Shown: positions 36,234 through 45,484, counted from the stretch's first letter. The stretch: 64,000 bases of DNA from Roseovarius gahaiensis (GCF_011601345.1 NZ_JAAORB010000008.1:40657-104656); one strand, 5' to 3'. Notes: generated by a model not told the origin, from the letters alone. A program made the numbers and translations.

Positions 36234-37514
36234 TCAGCCACCCGCCTTGGCCAAGGCCTGATCCAGATCGGCGATCAGGTCGTCGGCGGTTTCGATCCCG
36301 ATGGAAATCCGCACCACGTTGGGCGCGGCCCCGGCGGCGACCTGTTGCTCTTCGGTCAGTTGGCGGTGCGTGGTCGAGGCCGAGTGGATGATCAGCGAGC
36401 GGGTATCGCCAAGGTTGGCGACATGGCTGAACAGCTCAAGGCCATCCACCAGTTTGACGCAGGCGTCATAGCCGCCCTTGAGCGCCACGGTAAACAAGCC
36501 GCCTGCGCCTTTGGGGCAAATCTGCGCCACGCGGTCATGATAGGGTGACGAGGGCAGGCCCGCATATGTTACCCCTTCAACGGCGTCATGGTTTTCCAGC
36601 CAGCCGGCAATTTTTTCGGCGTTTTCAACATGGCGCTCCATCCGCAAGGACAGGGTTTCGATCCCCATCAGGGTGTAATGCGCGGCTTGCGGGTTCAGGG
36701 TCATGCCCAGATCGCGCAGGCCAATGGCGATTCCGTGAAAGGTAAAGGCCAGCTGGCCGAATGTTTCGTGAAACTTTAGGCCGTGATAGGCGGGCTCGGG
36801 CTCGGACAGCGAGGGGAACTTGCCCGATGCGGACCAATTGAAGTTGCCCGAATCCACCACGACACCGCCGGTCACAGTGCCGTTGCCGGTCAGGAATTTG
36901 GTCATCGAATGCACCACCAGCGTCGCGCCGTGTTCAATCGGGCGGCACAGGTAGGGTGTGGCCGAGGTGTTATCGACGATCAGCGGCAAGCCCGCCTTGT
37001 CGGCCAGCGCAGACAGTGCATCCAGATCAGCGATATGGCCACCCGGATTGGCGATGGATTCGCAGAATACGGCACGGGTGTTGTCGTCAATCGCGGCCTC
37101 AACAGCATCAAGATCGTCGATATCGACAAACTTGGCCTCCCAGCCGAAGCGTTTGATCGTCTGGCTGAACTGGGTGATCGAGCCGCCATAAAGGCGGGTC
37201 GACACGACCACGTTCAACCCCGGACCCATCAGCGGGAACAGCGCCATGATCTGCGCCGCGTGCCCCGACGAACAGCAAACCGCGCCGGCGCCGCCCTCCA
37301 AAGTGGCAAGGCGTTCTTGCAGCGCGGCTACGGTTGGGTTGGTCAGGCGGGAATAGATGTAGCCCACCTCTTGCAGGTTAAACAGCGCGGCGGCATGCTC
37401 GGCATCGCGAAACACATAGGCCGTGGTCTGATAGATGGGCGTTTGCCGCGCGCCCGTGGCCGGATCGGGCCGGGCGCCTGCGTGGATTTGGAGGGTTTCA
37501 AAGCCGTGTGCCAT
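36234..37514 (-). CDS. metY: O-acetylhomoserine aminocarboxypropyltransferase
   Basis: This 426-residue PLP enzyme of the Cys/Met metabolism family makes homocysteine from O-acetylhomoserine and sulfide. The PLP lysine is Lys206 in SMTKFLTGNG. Other marks are YSRLTNPTVAALQERLATLEGG, STRLYGGSITQF and the C-terminal NLGDTRSLIIHSASTTHRQL. The length, about 30 residues longer than cystathionine enzymes, fits MetY. The ATG at 37514 has AGGAAGG upstream. No SAM-type riboswitch was found in the 100 bases before it. Confidence 0.93.
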   Translation of the reverse strand: MAHGFETLQIHAGARPDPATGARQTPIYQTTAYVFRDAEHAAALFNLQEVGYIYSRLTNPTVAALQERLATLEGGAGAVCCSSGHAAQIMALFPLMGPGLNVVVSTRLYGGSITQFSQTIKRFGWEAKFVDIDDLDAVEAAIDDNTRAVFCESIANPGGHIADLDALSALADKAGLPLIVDNTSATPYLCRPIEHGATLVVHSMTKFLTGNGTVTGGVVVDSGNFNWSASGKFPSLSEPEPAYHGLKFHETFGQLAFTFHGIAIGLRDLGMTLNPQAAHYTLMGIETLSLRMERHVENAEKIAGWLENHDAVEGVTYAGLPSSPYHDRVAQICPKGAGGLFTVALKGGYDACVKLVDGLELFSHVANLGDTRSLIIHSASTTHRQLTEEQQVAAGAAPNVVRISIGIETADDLIADLDQALAKAGG

Positions 37515-37615
37515 TTTTCTGGTCCTTCCTGCGGAATTCATTGACCAAAGGTGTAGGGCATTGGAAGGTGCGTCACAACTGGGCAGGCCCGAACAGCACC
37601 GCGCAAGGAGACGAT

Positions 37616-38029
37616 ATGGCATACCCCTTTCATTTGGCGATCAATGTTCGCGATCTGGACGCTTCAAGGGATTTTTATTCCGGGCTTCTGGGGGCGGTTG
37701 AGGGACGATCGACCGAATCTTGGGTCGATTTCGATTTTTTCGGCCATCAACTGAGCCTGCATCTGGGCGAGCCGTTCGCCACCAAAGCCACCGGCAAGGT
37801 GGGTGAGCATATGGTGCCGATGCCGCATCTTGGTGTTGTGCTGCCGCTAGAGGTGTGGCGGCAGGTGGCCGACCGTCTGGAGGCCGCAGACGTGTCTTTC
37901 ATCATCGCGCCGTCGGTGCGGTTTGAGGGAGAGCCGGGCGAACAATGGACGATGTTTTTCCGCGACCCGTCTGGAAACCCGATCGAGATCAAGGGGTTCG
38001 CCGATATGGCGGGCGTGTTTGACGCCTAA
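37616..38029 (+). CDS. VOC-family (glyoxalase/bleomycin resistance-like) protein
   Basis: This 137-residue vicinal-oxygen-chelate protein has two beta-alpha-beta-beta-beta modules. It begins FHLAINVRDLDASRDFYSGLLG and ends WTMFFRDPSGNPIEIKGF, which contains the metal glutamate. HQLSLHLGEP supplies a further ligand. The substrate is unknown. AAGGAG lies 6 bases before the ATG. It is divergent from metY. Confidence 0.9.
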   Translation: MAYPFHLAINVRDLDASRDFYSGLLGAVEGRSTESWVDFDFFGHQLSLHLGEPFATKATGKVGEHMVPMPHLGVVLPLEVWRQVADRLEAADVSFIIAPSVRFEGEPGEQWTMFFRDPSGNPIEIKGFADMAGVFDA

Positions 38030-38058
38030 GCACGCTGCGCCCAATTCATAGGCACGGT

Positions 38059-39066
38059 TTAGCGCATCCAGAAGCCATTACGCTTGATCGTGTTGCGAAT
38101 GGCCTGTTCCTTGCGGGGCAGGTTATCGCGATCAAACAGCGCCCGCACCTTTTGACCTCGCCCGTGATAAATCATGAACTTCATCGGATCGTGGGATTTC
38201 AGCACTTTCTTGATCTTGTTGGGGGCCGAGACCTCTTCCAGCACCTCGACCACCCGGTCCGATTCGCGGGCGTATAGCAGTGGCAGCAGGCGGTAGTGGC
38301 AGGTGACATCCCCATCCAGCAGCCCCGCTGGTAGCGTGTCACGCCCCCCGCCCAGGGAATGGATGACCAAGGGCAGCGCCACCTGATCCAGCCATGGGTC
38401 AAGCGATTGGCAGATCAGTTCAGGCGGTGCGTCATCGCGGATGGCCAACGCATAGTCCAAAAAGCGTTGGCCAAACACATGCGGGCATTTGTAAAAGAAA
38501 AACCCAGCGTTGAAATACAGGTAGCGCCGCCAAAACTCATCGGGGTAGTTCGGATCAAGCGAGCTTTCGAAATCCAGCCCGAACTTGTCATACAGCGATT
38601 TCCATGTGGCGGTGTAGCCCGGCCCGTAAAGCTGAATTTCCGGCCATGTGCCTTCGCGCCGCAGGGATGCGGTGGGGCGGTCGAAATCAAAGGGCACGGT
38701 GGCAAGATCACCGGTGACCAATGTGTCTGTATCGAAAAAAACAAAGGGTTCACCTTTGGGAAGCGCCAAAAGCGCCTCGATTTTGTTGCCATAGGGGTAG
38801 GCCTGCCCAAAGTGACGCGTGGCGAAGGGCACGATCTCGGCGCCGAGATGCGCCAGCAGATCGCGGGTGTCGTCGCCGCGTATGGTTGGATCATTTTGCC
38901 AAAGGGGGCCGGGTTGCGGCTCGGCCACGATCAGGCGACCGGCGAAATCAGGCGAATTGGCGCGCAACGAGGCGGCAAAGAGCACGGCCTCGTATTGCAA
39001 GCGGCCTGCCTGACCGACAATGACGATATTGTAGGGGTTGGGGGTTTTCCCTGCCTTTTCGGCCAT
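38059..39066 (-). CDS. Glycosyltransferase-like protein (DxD motif)
   Basis: This 335-residue cytoplasmic protein has a Rossmann-like start (YNIVIVGQAGRLQYEAVLFAASLR). A nucleotide-sugar-type DxD motif in VFFDTDTLVTGD (Asp112-Asp114) is followed by an acceptor-like region with YLYFNAGFFFYKCPHVFG. This layout resembles GT-A fold enzymes such as GT8, but the family is not certain. The GTG one codon upstream could also start it. tRNA-Tyr lies upstream on the same strand. Confidence 0.65.
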   Translation of the reverse strand: MAEKAGKTPNPYNIVIVGQAGRLQYEAVLFAASLRANSPDFAGRLIVAEPQPGPLWQNDPTIRGDDTRDLLAHLGAEIVPFATRHFGQAYPYGNKIEALLALPKGEPFVFFDTDTLVTGDLATVPFDFDRPTASLRREGTWPEIQLYGPGYTATWKSLYDKFGLDFESSLDPNYPDEFWRRYLYFNAGFFFYKCPHVFGQRFLDYALAIRDDAPPELICQSLDPWLDQVALPLVIHSLGGGRDTLPAGLLDGDVTCHYRLLPLLYARESDRVVEVLEEVSAPNKIKKVLKSHDPMKFMIYHGRGQKVRALFDRDNLPRKEQAIRNTIKRNGFWMR

Positions 39067-39192
39067 CACTCACACTCTGCCCGGTTATGCCTTCCGCGCA
39101 GTATAAGCAGGAAGGTGGACAGGCAGAAGGGGAAGGTAAGGAATTCTTTTCTTGGCGGATTTTTTGCCGCTGGTCGCGTTTAAAGGGGAAAG

Positions 39193-39276
39193 TGGTGGGC
39201 GACCTAGGAATCGAACCTAGCGTGCGTCTCCGCGAGGGAGTTACAGTCCCCTGCCACACCTTGCGGCCTGTCGCCC
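39193..39276 (-). tRNA. tRNA-Tyr (GTA)
   Basis: The acceptor stem GGGCGAC/GTCGCCC, a long variable arm of the tyrosine class, the anticodon loop CTGTAAC (anticodon GTA), T arm CTAGG/CCTAG, A73 and an encoded CCA are all readable on the minus strand. Confidence 0.96.
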
Positions 39277-39415
39277 ACTTGCCCAAAACATCCAACAAGA
39301 TGCCTTGAAGCGTGATGGCGTATTTAGGAAAGCCGTGGTGCAGCGTCAACCGGAAAATGCCTTGCGCCGCGACACGCGCACGCGCATTGTCGCGCCGCGT
39401 AAGGAAAGGACCGGC

Positions 39416-40204
39416 ATGGCCCAGAAAAAACCCCGTTGGGTGATCGACAAAGAACAGGCCAAAAAGGCGGCCGACGCCGAAACTGTTTGGCTTTTCGGCC
39501 TGCACGCCGTTCGCGACGCGTTGATGAACCCGGCGCGCAAGAAGCTGCGGCTGATCGTGACCAAGAACGCGGCTGACAAACTGGCCGACGCGATCGCGAC
39601 CGCCGGGATCGACCCTGACATGGCCGATCCGCGCAAGTTCCACGCGCCGCTTGATCCGCAATCAGTGCATCAAGGGGCCGCGTTGGAGGTCAAGCCGCTG
39701 GATTGGGGCGCTCTTGAGGATATCTGCGCCGCACCGCCGGGTGAGGCCGCGCCGCGCGTGGTGCTGCTGGACCGGGTCAGCGACCCGCATAACGTGGGTG
39801 CGATTCTGCGCTCGGCCGAAGTGTTCGGGGCCTGCGCCGTGATCGCCCCGCGCCACCATTCCGCGCCGGAAACCGGCGCGCTGGCCAAAACCGCCAGCGG
39901 CGCGTTGGAACGTCAGCCTTATTTGCGCGTCACAAACCTTGCGCGGTCCATCGAGGCCCTGAAAGACATGGGCTATACCGTGCTTGGGCTGGCTGGTGAG
40001 GCCGAAATGACATTGGAGACCGCGCTGGAGGGACGGCGCGATCAGCCGATTGCGCTGGTTCTGGGGTCGGAAGGGCCGGGATTGCGCGAAAAGACGCGCG
40101 AAAGCTGCGACCAATTGGTGCGAATCGCATTTATCGGCGCGTTTGGCTCGCTCAACGTCTCCAACGCGGCGGCGGTTGCCCTATATGGATCACGAACGGG
40201 TTGA
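39416..40204 (+). CDS. rlmB: SPOUT-family 2'-O-ribose RNA methyltransferase (RlmB/TrmH type)
   Basis: This 262-residue protein has an N-terminal substrate-binding domain (about 25-100, WLFGLHAVRDALMNP). The knotted SPOUT domain has the three family motifs: DRVSDPHNVGAILRSAEVFG, LVLGSEGPGL and IGAFGSLNVSNAAAVALY. It most likely methylates G2251 of 23S rRNA. The ATG at 39416 has AAGGAAAGGA upstream, while the 37-residue longer frame runs towards the tRNA-Tyr gene. Confidence 0.92.
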   Translation: MAQKKPRWVIDKEQAKKAADAETVWLFGLHAVRDALMNPARKKLRLIVTKNAADKLADAIATAGIDPDMADPRKFHAPLDPQSVHQGAALEVKPLDWGALEDICAAPPGEAAPRVVLLDRVSDPHNVGAILRSAEVFGACAVIAPRHHSAPETGALAKTASGALERQPYLRVTNLARSIEALKDMGYTVLGLAGEAEMTLETALEGRRDQPIALVLGSEGPGLREKTRESCDQLVRIAFIGAFGSLNVSNAAAVALYGSRTG

Positions 40205-40228
40205 GATTCTCATACGGTTCGAGGGGAC

Positions 40229-40558
40229 ATGGGCCACAAAATCGCCACTTGTAATTATTGCGGCACGCGCGCAGCGCTGGTGTTTGATCAAGGGCGTCAC
40301 GAACTGACCTGTTCAAGCTGCGGCGCGCCCTTGCACGACATGAAGGCAATGCCGCAAGCCACCACGAAAGCTGGAAAACCCGCGCCAGTGGAACGCCGGG
40401 CCGACCCGCGCCGTCGCAAGGCCAGCATAGACTGGGAAGAAGAACGCCGCTTTGCGCTGGGGGATCGGGTGCGGCACAAGCCCCGAAAACGGCGCAAGCC
40501 CTTTGCCCGCAAGATGCTGGAAGAGATATGGGACGTGGTCGAAGATATTTTCGACTGA
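40229..40558 (+). CDS. Small zinc-ribbon protein
   Basis: This 109-residue protein has one zinc-ribbon, CNYCGT and CSSCGAPL (Cys pairs near residues 8/11 and 28/31). A very basic middle (RRADPRRRKAS, RHKPRKRRKP) follows, and a short acidic C-terminus, EEIWDVVEDIFD. This suggests nucleic-acid or protein binding. It follows rlmB by 24 bases, so it may be co-transcribed. No named family is recognised. Confidence 0.72.
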   Translation: MGHKIATCNYCGTRAALVFDQGRHELTCSSCGAPLHDMKAMPQATTKAGKPAPVERRADPRRRKASIDWEEERRFALGDRVRHKPRKRRKPFARKMLEEIWDVVEDIFD

Positions 40559-40617
40559 TCGGCACAAGTGGTGCGTGTTCACATCCTGTTGATCACCCCC
40601 TTTATATTTTGAAACAC

Positions 40618-40724
40618 GCACCTACGTATCAGTCAGAGGCGTCGATACGGAACATCGGCGCTTCACTTCACTGTCCCTCGTTCCGCGACTGGCGCCCAAG
40701 GTTATCCTTGGGCGCTTTTTTCTT
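40618..40724 (+). ncRNA. Candidate small RNA ending in a strong terminator
   Basis: The 190-base gap after the zinc-ribbon gene holds a hairpin with CGTATC at 40625-40630 and GATACG at 40644-40649. An unpaired stretch with CTTCACTTCACTGTCCCTCG follows, then a perfect terminator. A TATATT element lies just before. It may be a free small RNA or simply the 3' UTR of the zinc-ribbon gene. Confidence 0.35.
40692..40724 (+). terminator. Strong rho-independent terminator
   Basis: GCGCCCAAGG pairs perfectly over 10 bases with CCTTGGGCGC around TTAT, followed by TTTTTTCTT. It ends 27 bases before the next gene. Confidence 0.9.
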
Positions 40725-40751
40725 CCGCGAAACAGGGATAAGGTATCACGC

Positions 40752-41225
40752 ATGACCCAGACCTACTCGGACGCCTTTTTGCGCAAGATCCTGACCCGCA
40801 CCCGCCGTGTGGCGGTTGTCGGCATGTCGTTGAACCCGGTGCGCCCCAGCTATTACGTGGCGCGCTACCTGAAACTGAAAGGTTTTGACGTGGTGCCGGT
40901 TAATCCGGGCCACGCGGGCCAAGAGGTTTTCGGCGCGCGTGTGGTGGCCAGTTTGGCCGAGATCGAAGGCGGGGTGGACATGGTGGATATTTTCCGCCGC
41001 CCCGAACATGTGCCGCCCATCGTGGATGACGCATTGGCGCTGTTTCCCGGATTGCAGACGATCTGGATGCAGATCGGTGTGGTCAACGAGGCGGCGGCTG
41101 ACGTGGCGCGCGAACGCGGGGTGGATGTGGTGATGAACCGCTGCCCTAAGATCGAATATCAGCGCCTGTTCGGGGAATTGCGCATGGGCGGTTTTAACAC
41201 CGGCGTGATTTCGTCGAAACTATAA
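40752..41225 (+). CDS. CoA-binding domain protein (YccU type)
   Basis: This 157-residue protein has a Rossmann CoA-binding fold: RRVAVVGMSLNPVRPSYYVARYLKLKGFDVVPVNPG, then VDMVDIFRRPEHVPPIVDDAL and WMQIGVVNEAAADVARERGVDVVMNRCPKIEYQRL. It resembles the N-terminal domain of succinyl-CoA synthetase alpha alone. The ligand-dependent role of this family is not established. It stands alone between a terminator and the dispersed 3'-end repeat. Confidence 0.9.
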   Translation: MTQTYSDAFLRKILTRTRRVAVVGMSLNPVRPSYYVARYLKLKGFDVVPVNPGHAGQEVFGARVVASLAEIEGGVDMVDIFRRPEHVPPIVDDALALFPGLQTIWMQIGVVNEAAADVARERGVDVVMNRCPKIEYQRLFGELRMGGFNTGVISSKL

Positions 41226-41296
41226 GGGGTCAGGGGGCGCTGCCCCCGTCGCGCGGGGCGCGACTCCCCCGGAGTATTTTTCGAACAATGAAGGTG
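41226..41296 (+). repeat. Dispersed 3'-end repeat, 41-kb copy
   Basis: It starts at the stop codon of the CoA-binding gene and reads in the same direction. GGGGGC at 41233-41238 pairs with GCCCCC at 41242-41247. A GC-rich stretch, CCCCCGGAGTATTTTT and CGAACAATGAAGG follow. The order hairpin, CCCCGG, ATTTTT, GAACA is shared with 55025-55075 and, inverted, 59827-59877. Confidence 0.8.
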
Positions 41297-41315
41297 GGGC
41301 GCTGCGCGAGGGTGC

Positions 41316-41606
41316 TCAGCCGGTTTCGATATCAGCGGCGATGCGCATGTCGCGCAACGGTTTGACCAATTCGATGGCGCGGGCATAGATCGGGTGGGAT
41401 TTATAGGCGTCCAGATCAGCCTGATTGTCGAACTCGGCATAGACCACGAAATCAACCTCGGCCCCGGTCAGCCGGTCGGCATGCAGGTTGCGGCGCACTT
41501 CGAAATGGCGGGCGTGGGGGATTTTCGAGAGGGTTTCAAGCCCGTCGCGGATGCGATCCAGATCGTCGGGGTTGCGGGCGGTGAAAAATACGATGTGACG
41601 GATCAT
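41316..41606 (-). CDS. Dabb (stress-responsive alpha/beta barrel) domain protein
   Basis: This 96-residue protein begins [23 protein letters not shown] and contains FEVRRNLHADRLTGAEVDFVVYAEFDNQADLDAYKSHPIY, the ferredoxin-like Dabb pattern. The function of single-domain members is not established. It overlaps hisE by 4 bases and is the last gene of the hisF-hisE run. Confidence 0.9.
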   Translation of the reverse strand: MIRHIVFFTARNPDDLDRIRDGLETLSKIPHARHFEVRRNLHADRLTGAEVDFVVYAEFDNQADLDAYKSHPIYARAIELVKPLRDMRIAADIETG

Positions 41607-41914
41607 TCTGGGCGCGATGCCTTTTCCTGAAGGCCGGATCGGGATTGGCGGCGAGCGAGTTCATCCATCACGTCGGCCACACGGACGCCGCGGGCATGTA
41701 GCATGACCAGCAAGTGAAACAGCACATCCGCAGCCTCGGAGGTGAGGCGTTCGGGATCGTTTTTCACGGCTTCGATTACGGCTTCGATGGCCTCTTCGCC
41801 AAACTTTTCGGCCGCCTTTTCAGGGCCCTTGGCCAGCAGCTTGGCGGTCCAGCTTTCGCTTGGGTCGGCGGCCGCGCGGGCGGCAATGATCTGTTCAAGG
41901 TCGTCTAGGGTCAT
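41603..41914 (-). CDS. hisE: Phosphoribosyl-ATP pyrophosphohydrolase
   Basis: This 103-residue helical enzyme does the second histidine step. The metal site [17 protein letters not shown] and [18 protein letters not shown] are typical of the MazG-like HisE fold. It stands as a separate protein, not fused to HisI. It overlaps hisF by 4 bases upstream and the Dabb gene by 4 bases downstream. Confidence 0.95.
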   Translation of the reverse strand: MTLDDLEQIIAARAAADPSESWTAKLLAKGPEKAAEKFGEEAIEAVIEAVKNDPERLTSEAADVLFHLLVMLHARGVRVADVMDELARRQSRSGLQEKASRPE

Positions 41915-42675
41915 GCGCCTGTCCTGATGGGCACGCCTGCGGCGGCCATGTGATCCTTGGCCTGCTGGATCGTGTAATCGCCAAAGTGAAAGATCGAGGC
42001 GGCCAGCACCGCTGATGCGCCGCCTTTGGTGACGCCATCGACAAGATGATCCAGATCGCCGACACCGCCCGAGGCGATGACGGGAATATCAACCGCGTCC
42101 GAGATTGCGCGGGTCAGCGGCAGGTTGAACCCCGCGCGCGTGCCGTCGCGGTCCATTGAGGTCAGCAGGATTTCACCGGCGCCTTTGGCCTCGACAAGCT
42201 TGGCGAATTCGACGGCGTCGATGCCGGTGGGTTTGCGCCCGCCATGGGTGAAGATTTCCCATTTTCCGGGGCTGACGGTTTTTGCGTCAATGGCCACGAC
42301 GATGCATTGGCTGCCGAACTGATCAGCGGCGCGGCGCACGACGTCAGGGTCGGCCACGGCGGCAGAGTTGAAGCTGACCTTGTCCGCGCCTGCGAGCAGC
42401 AAGGCGCGAACATCGTCCACTGTTCGCACGCCGCCGCCCACAGTGAGCGGGATATAGCATTGCTCGGCGGTGCGGGTGACCACATCCAGCATCACGCCAC
42501 GGTTTTCATGGGTCGCATGGATATCGAGAAAGCACAGCTCGTCCGCGCCGGCGGCGTCATAGGCGCGGGCGGCATCGACAGGATCACCCGCGTCGCGCAG
42601 GTTGACGAAATTCACGCCTTTGACCACGCGGCCATCGGCCACGTCGAGGCAGGGGATGATGCGGACCTTCAACAT
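41911..42675 (-). CDS. hisF: Imidazole glycerol phosphate synthase cyclase subunit
   Basis: This 254-residue TIM-barrel partner of HisH makes imidazole-glycerol phosphate and AICAR. Both catalytic aspartates are present: [13 protein letters not shown] near the start and [13 protein letters not shown]. Phosphate loops include VGGGVRT and ASGGVG. The ATG at 42675 begins [11 protein letters not shown]; the frame stays open far upstream only because it overlaps the transporter gene. Confidence 0.96.
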   Translation of the reverse strand: MLKVRIIPCLDVADGRVVKGVNFVNLRDAGDPVDAARAYDAAGADELCFLDIHATHENRGVMLDVVTRTAEQCYIPLTVGGGVRTVDDVRALLLAGADKVSFNSAAVADPDVVRRAADQFGSQCIVVAIDAKTVSPGKWEIFTHGGRKPTGIDAVEFAKLVEAKGAGEILLTSMDRDGTRAGFNLPLTRAISDAVDIPVIASGGVGDLDHLVDGVTKGGASAVLAASIFHFGDYTIQQAKDHMAAAGVPIRTGA

Positions 42676-42752
42676 GCCGGTGAGGTATCCCGAAACATGG
42701 GGCTTTGAAAAGGTCTGACCTGCACGGCGCGGCGTTTTTACATCCGCCGGGA

Positions 42753-43661
42753 TTACCGCCGCGACAGCCTGAGCGACAAAATCCCCGAGGCGAGGATCAC
42801 CGCCAGCCCGGTCAGCGACAGCGCATCGGGCCAGTCGCCGAAGGCCAGCCAGCCCAGAAAGGTGGCGGCCAGAAGTTGTGTGTAGATCAACGGGGCGATC
42901 ACCGAGGCCGGGGCATGGCGGTTGGCCACCGCCAGCAACAGGTTGCCAAGAGCAGATCCGAAGGCGCTGATGGCGAAGAGCAGCCATAGCCATGCGGTCA
43001 TCGCGGGCGCGCCCACCACAAAGGCCAGCGGCGCCAGCAAAAGACTGCCCGCCAGCAATTGCGAGATCACGAGAAAGCGCGGCCGAAACGATCCGGCCAG
43101 CCAGCGCGTGGTCACAAGAAAGCTGCCGAAGAAAACCCCCGCCAACAGCGCAAAACCCATGCCCGGACCTGCGCCGAATCCCGGTTTGACAACCAGCAGA
43201 ACGCCGCTGAAGCCAAGCCCCAGAAGCACACAGCGCAGTGGCGTGATCCGTTCCCCAAGCAACCATGCGGCCAGAATGAACGAGATGATCGGCCCGATGA
43301 AGAAGGCCCCGAACACATCGGCCATGGGGGCATATCTCAGCGCGGTGAGAATCGATGAGATGACCCCGGCGATCAGCGCGCCGCGCATCAGGATACGCCA
43401 ATCAAACAGCTGTGCCAGCTCGGCCCGTCGCAGACCGCTGAACGGCAGCAGCACCAGCGCGGCCATGGCAAACCGCGCCCATGCCACGAAAAACGGGTGT
43501 GCGCCCGACGCGCTGAGGGCCTTTCCAGCGGTGTCACCGGTCACGATGCTGAACATCGCCGTGACGACCGTCAACAAAGTGACCCACAGCGGCACAGCCG
43601 CCGGTATCGGGCGTCCGGGGCCGGTGTGCGAAGGTGTCTGCAAGCGCTGTGGGTCGGGCAT
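42753..43661 (-). CDS. EamA/DMT-family transporter
   Basis: This 302-residue protein has ten predicted membrane helices in two EamA halves (for example [20 protein letters not shown] and [27 protein letters not shown]). The second half ends with [27 protein letters not shown]. Members export or import small metabolites; the substrate is unknown. It lies upstream of hisF on the same strand with a gap of about 80 bases. Confidence 0.9.
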   Translation of the reverse strand: MPDPQRLQTPSHTGPGRPIPAAVPLWVTLLTVVTAMFSIVTGDTAGKALSASGAHPFFVAWARFAMAALVLLPFSGLRRAELAQLFDWRILMRGALIAGVISSILTALRYAPMADVFGAFFIGPIISFILAAWLLGERITPLRCVLLGLGFSGVLLVVKPGFGAGPGMGFALLAGVFFGSFLVTTRWLAGSFRPRFLVISQLLAGSLLLAPLAFVVGAPAMTAWLWLLFAISAFGSALGNLLLAVANRHAPASVIAPLIYTQLLAATFLGWLAFGDWPDALSLTGLAVILASGILSLRLSRR

Positions 43662-43760
43662 GGATAAGCCTGGTTTGGGGTGTCACGGTATTGTGTATGG
43701 GCAAACCGGCCCGGTTGCCAGAACCTGAGGCCGTTTTGGTGCACCTGAAAGGAGATTACG

Positions 43761-44216
43761 ATGAAACGATTTCTAGCGGCTTGTGTTCTCGGCTTGGCGG
43801 CGCAGGGGGCGTGGGCCTCGGATGATGATATCTTGAAAGTCCGCGCAGGCGGTGACGTAGCGGCCACCATGGACGCACTGGAAGCGGCGGTCACCGGCGC
43901 AGGTGCCACCGTGTTCGCGCGCGTCGATCACGCGGCTGGCGCGGCCAATGTGGATATGGAGCTGGCACCGTCAGAATTGCTGATTTTCGGCAATCCCAAA
44001 TTGGGGACGACCGCGATGCAGGATAACCCGCTTGCGGGGCTGTACCTGCCGTTGAAGGTTTTGGTTTATGAGGATGCCCAAGGCCAAGTCTGGCTGGCGT
44101 ATGAAGACCCCGAGGAAAGCCTGGACGATCTGCCCGGCATCAATGAAGGTGCGGGCTATATCGCCAAGATGCAGGGCGCGTTGGGCAATCTGACGGCCAA
44201 GGCGGCGGACGGTTAA
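43761..44216 (+). CDS. Exported DUF302 domain protein
   Basis: This 151-residue protein has a signal peptide (1-19, ending AWA). A DUF302 domain follows with VAATMDALEAAVTGAGATVFARVDHAAGA, LLIFGNPKLGTTAMQ and LPLKVLVYEDAQGQVWLAYEDP. The family's role is unsettled; it is periplasmic here. AAGGAG precedes the ATG. It lies between hisF's transporter neighbour and hisA, on the opposite strand. Confidence 0.9.
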   Translation: MKRFLAACVLGLAAQGAWASDDDILKVRAGGDVAATMDALEAAVTGAGATVFARVDHAAGAANVDMELAPSELLIFGNPKLGTTAMQDNPLAGLYLPLKVLVYEDAQGQVWLAYEDPEESLDDLPGINEGAGYIAKMQGALGNLTAKAADG

Positions 44217-44234
44217 GGCTGACCCGAAGGCGGG

Positions 44235-44957
44235 TCAGGCGTTCATCACCTGCAGCGCCTCGGACAGATCAATCGCCCCATCATAAAGCGCCCGGCCCGA
44301 GATCGCCCCGTTCAGCGGCGCGCCGCAGGCTTTCAGCGCCTTTAGGTCGTCGATCGAACTGACCCCGCCCGAGGCGATCACCGGGATCGACACCGCATTG
44401 GCCAGCGCGGCGGTCTCTGCGATATTGGGGCCTTGCATGGCACCATCGCGGTTGATGTCGGTGTAGATGATCGCCGCCATGCCCGCATCTTCGAACGAGC
44501 GTGCCAGATCGGTGGCGTTGACATCGGTTTCTTGGGCCCAGCCTTTGGTGGCGACCATGCCTTGGCGCGCGTCGATGCCGACGGCGACCTGACCGGGAAA
44601 GGCGCGGGCCGCGTCGCGCACGAGCGTAGGGTTTTCAACCGCTACAGTGCCAAGGATCACGCGCGCCAGCCCCTTGGACAGCCAGCGTTCGATGGTGGCC
44701 ATGTCGCGGATGCCGCCGCCCAGTTGGGCGGGCACGCGGGTGCGCTCAAGGATCGCCTCGACCGGGGCAGCATTTACGGGCTCACCAGCGAAAGCGCCGT
44801 TGAGGTCCACCAGATGCAGCCATTCGCATCCTGCCTCGACAAATTCCATGGCCTGCGCGGCTGGATCGTCGTTAAAGACCGTGGCTTTTTCCATTTCACC
44901 TTTGAACAGGCGCACGGCCTGACCGTCTTTGAGGTCGATGGCGGGGTAGAGGATCAT
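44235..44957 (-). CDS. hisA: ProFAR isomerase
   Basis: This 240-residue TIM-barrel enzyme performs the Amadori rearrangement in histidine synthesis. Asp in [14 protein letters not shown] and [14 protein letters not shown] are the catalytic pair, and [16 protein letters not shown] and ASGGVSS bind phosphate. The ATG at 44957 has AAGGA 8 bases upstream. It is separated from hisH by the opposite-strand DUF2147 gene. Confidence 0.96.
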   Translation of the reverse strand: MILYPAIDLKDGQAVRLFKGEMEKATVFNDDPAAQAMEFVEAGCEWLHLVDLNGAFAGEPVNAAPVEAILERTRVPAQLGGGIRDMATIERWLSKGLARVILGTVAVENPTLVRDAARAFPGQVAVGIDARQGMVATKGWAQETDVNATDLARSFEDAGMAAIIYTDINRDGAMQGPNIAETAALANAVSIPVIASGGVSSIDDLKALKACGAPLNGAISGRALYDGAIDLSEALQVMNA

Positions 44958-45097
44958 GGCCGAAATCCTTGTTGGCTGCGTTGTTGGCCGTTTGGCATGG
45001 GGCCACGCGAAATGCAACGCGACCCGACGTCAGACTTGATTTAAAACAGCGCCGCGCGCGAGACTTGCCACAGCAGATGTCAGGGAGGACACCTAAG

Positions 45098-45484
45098 ATG
45101 AACAAGCTGTTTGCCGCGGCGATAGCCATTGTTGCGAGTGCGGGGGGCGCCACCGCCGACCCGATGCTGGGCACGTGGAAAACCGAAGTGGATGACGGAT
45201 CTTACGCGCATGTGCAAATGCAGACATGTGGCGCCAATATCTGTAGAACGATCGCGCGGACGTTCAAGGATGGGGGCGAATACAAATCGCCCACGATTGG
45301 CAAGATGTTGGTGCGCAACATGACACCGCAGGGCGATGGCCAATACGAAGGTAAAGTTTGGCGACCGTCGAATGACAAGATCTACATCGGCAAGATTGAT
45401 TTGCAGGGCAATGCGCTGAAGCTGCGCGGCTGTGTGGCGGGTGGTTTGATCTGCGCCAAGCAGACATGGACGCGGGTTCAGTAA
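45098..45484 (+). CDS. Exported DUF2147 domain protein
   Basis: This 128-residue protein has a signal peptide (about 1-21, ending TADP). A small lipocalin-like DUF2147 domain follows: GTWKTEVDDGSYAHVQMQ, YEGKVWRPSNDKIYIGKIDLQGNALKLRGCVAGGLIC and a closing TWTRVQ. Two cysteine pairs could be disulfide-bonded in the periplasm. Function is unknown. GGGAGGA lies 9 bases before the ATG. Confidence 0.9.
   Translation: MNKLFAAAIAIVASAGGATADPMLGTWKTEVDDGSYAHVQMQTCGANICRTIARTFKDGGEYKSPTIGKMLVRNMTPQGDGQYEGKVWRPSNDKIYIGKIDLQGNALKLRGCVAGGLICAKQTWTRVQ

Noticed and set aside
37515..37615. SAM-II or SAM/SAH riboswitch before metY.
   Set aside because: The 100 bases between the divergent genes do not show either consensus.
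40577..40591. GTTCACATCCTGTTG considered as a fourth LexA box.
   Set aside because: The second half site is GTTG instead of GTTC, and no repair gene is adjacent.
41911..43401. hisF read as a 496-residue fusion protein.
   Set aside because: The extra N-terminal part is an out-of-frame reading of the EamA transporter gene; the real HisF start is at 42675.
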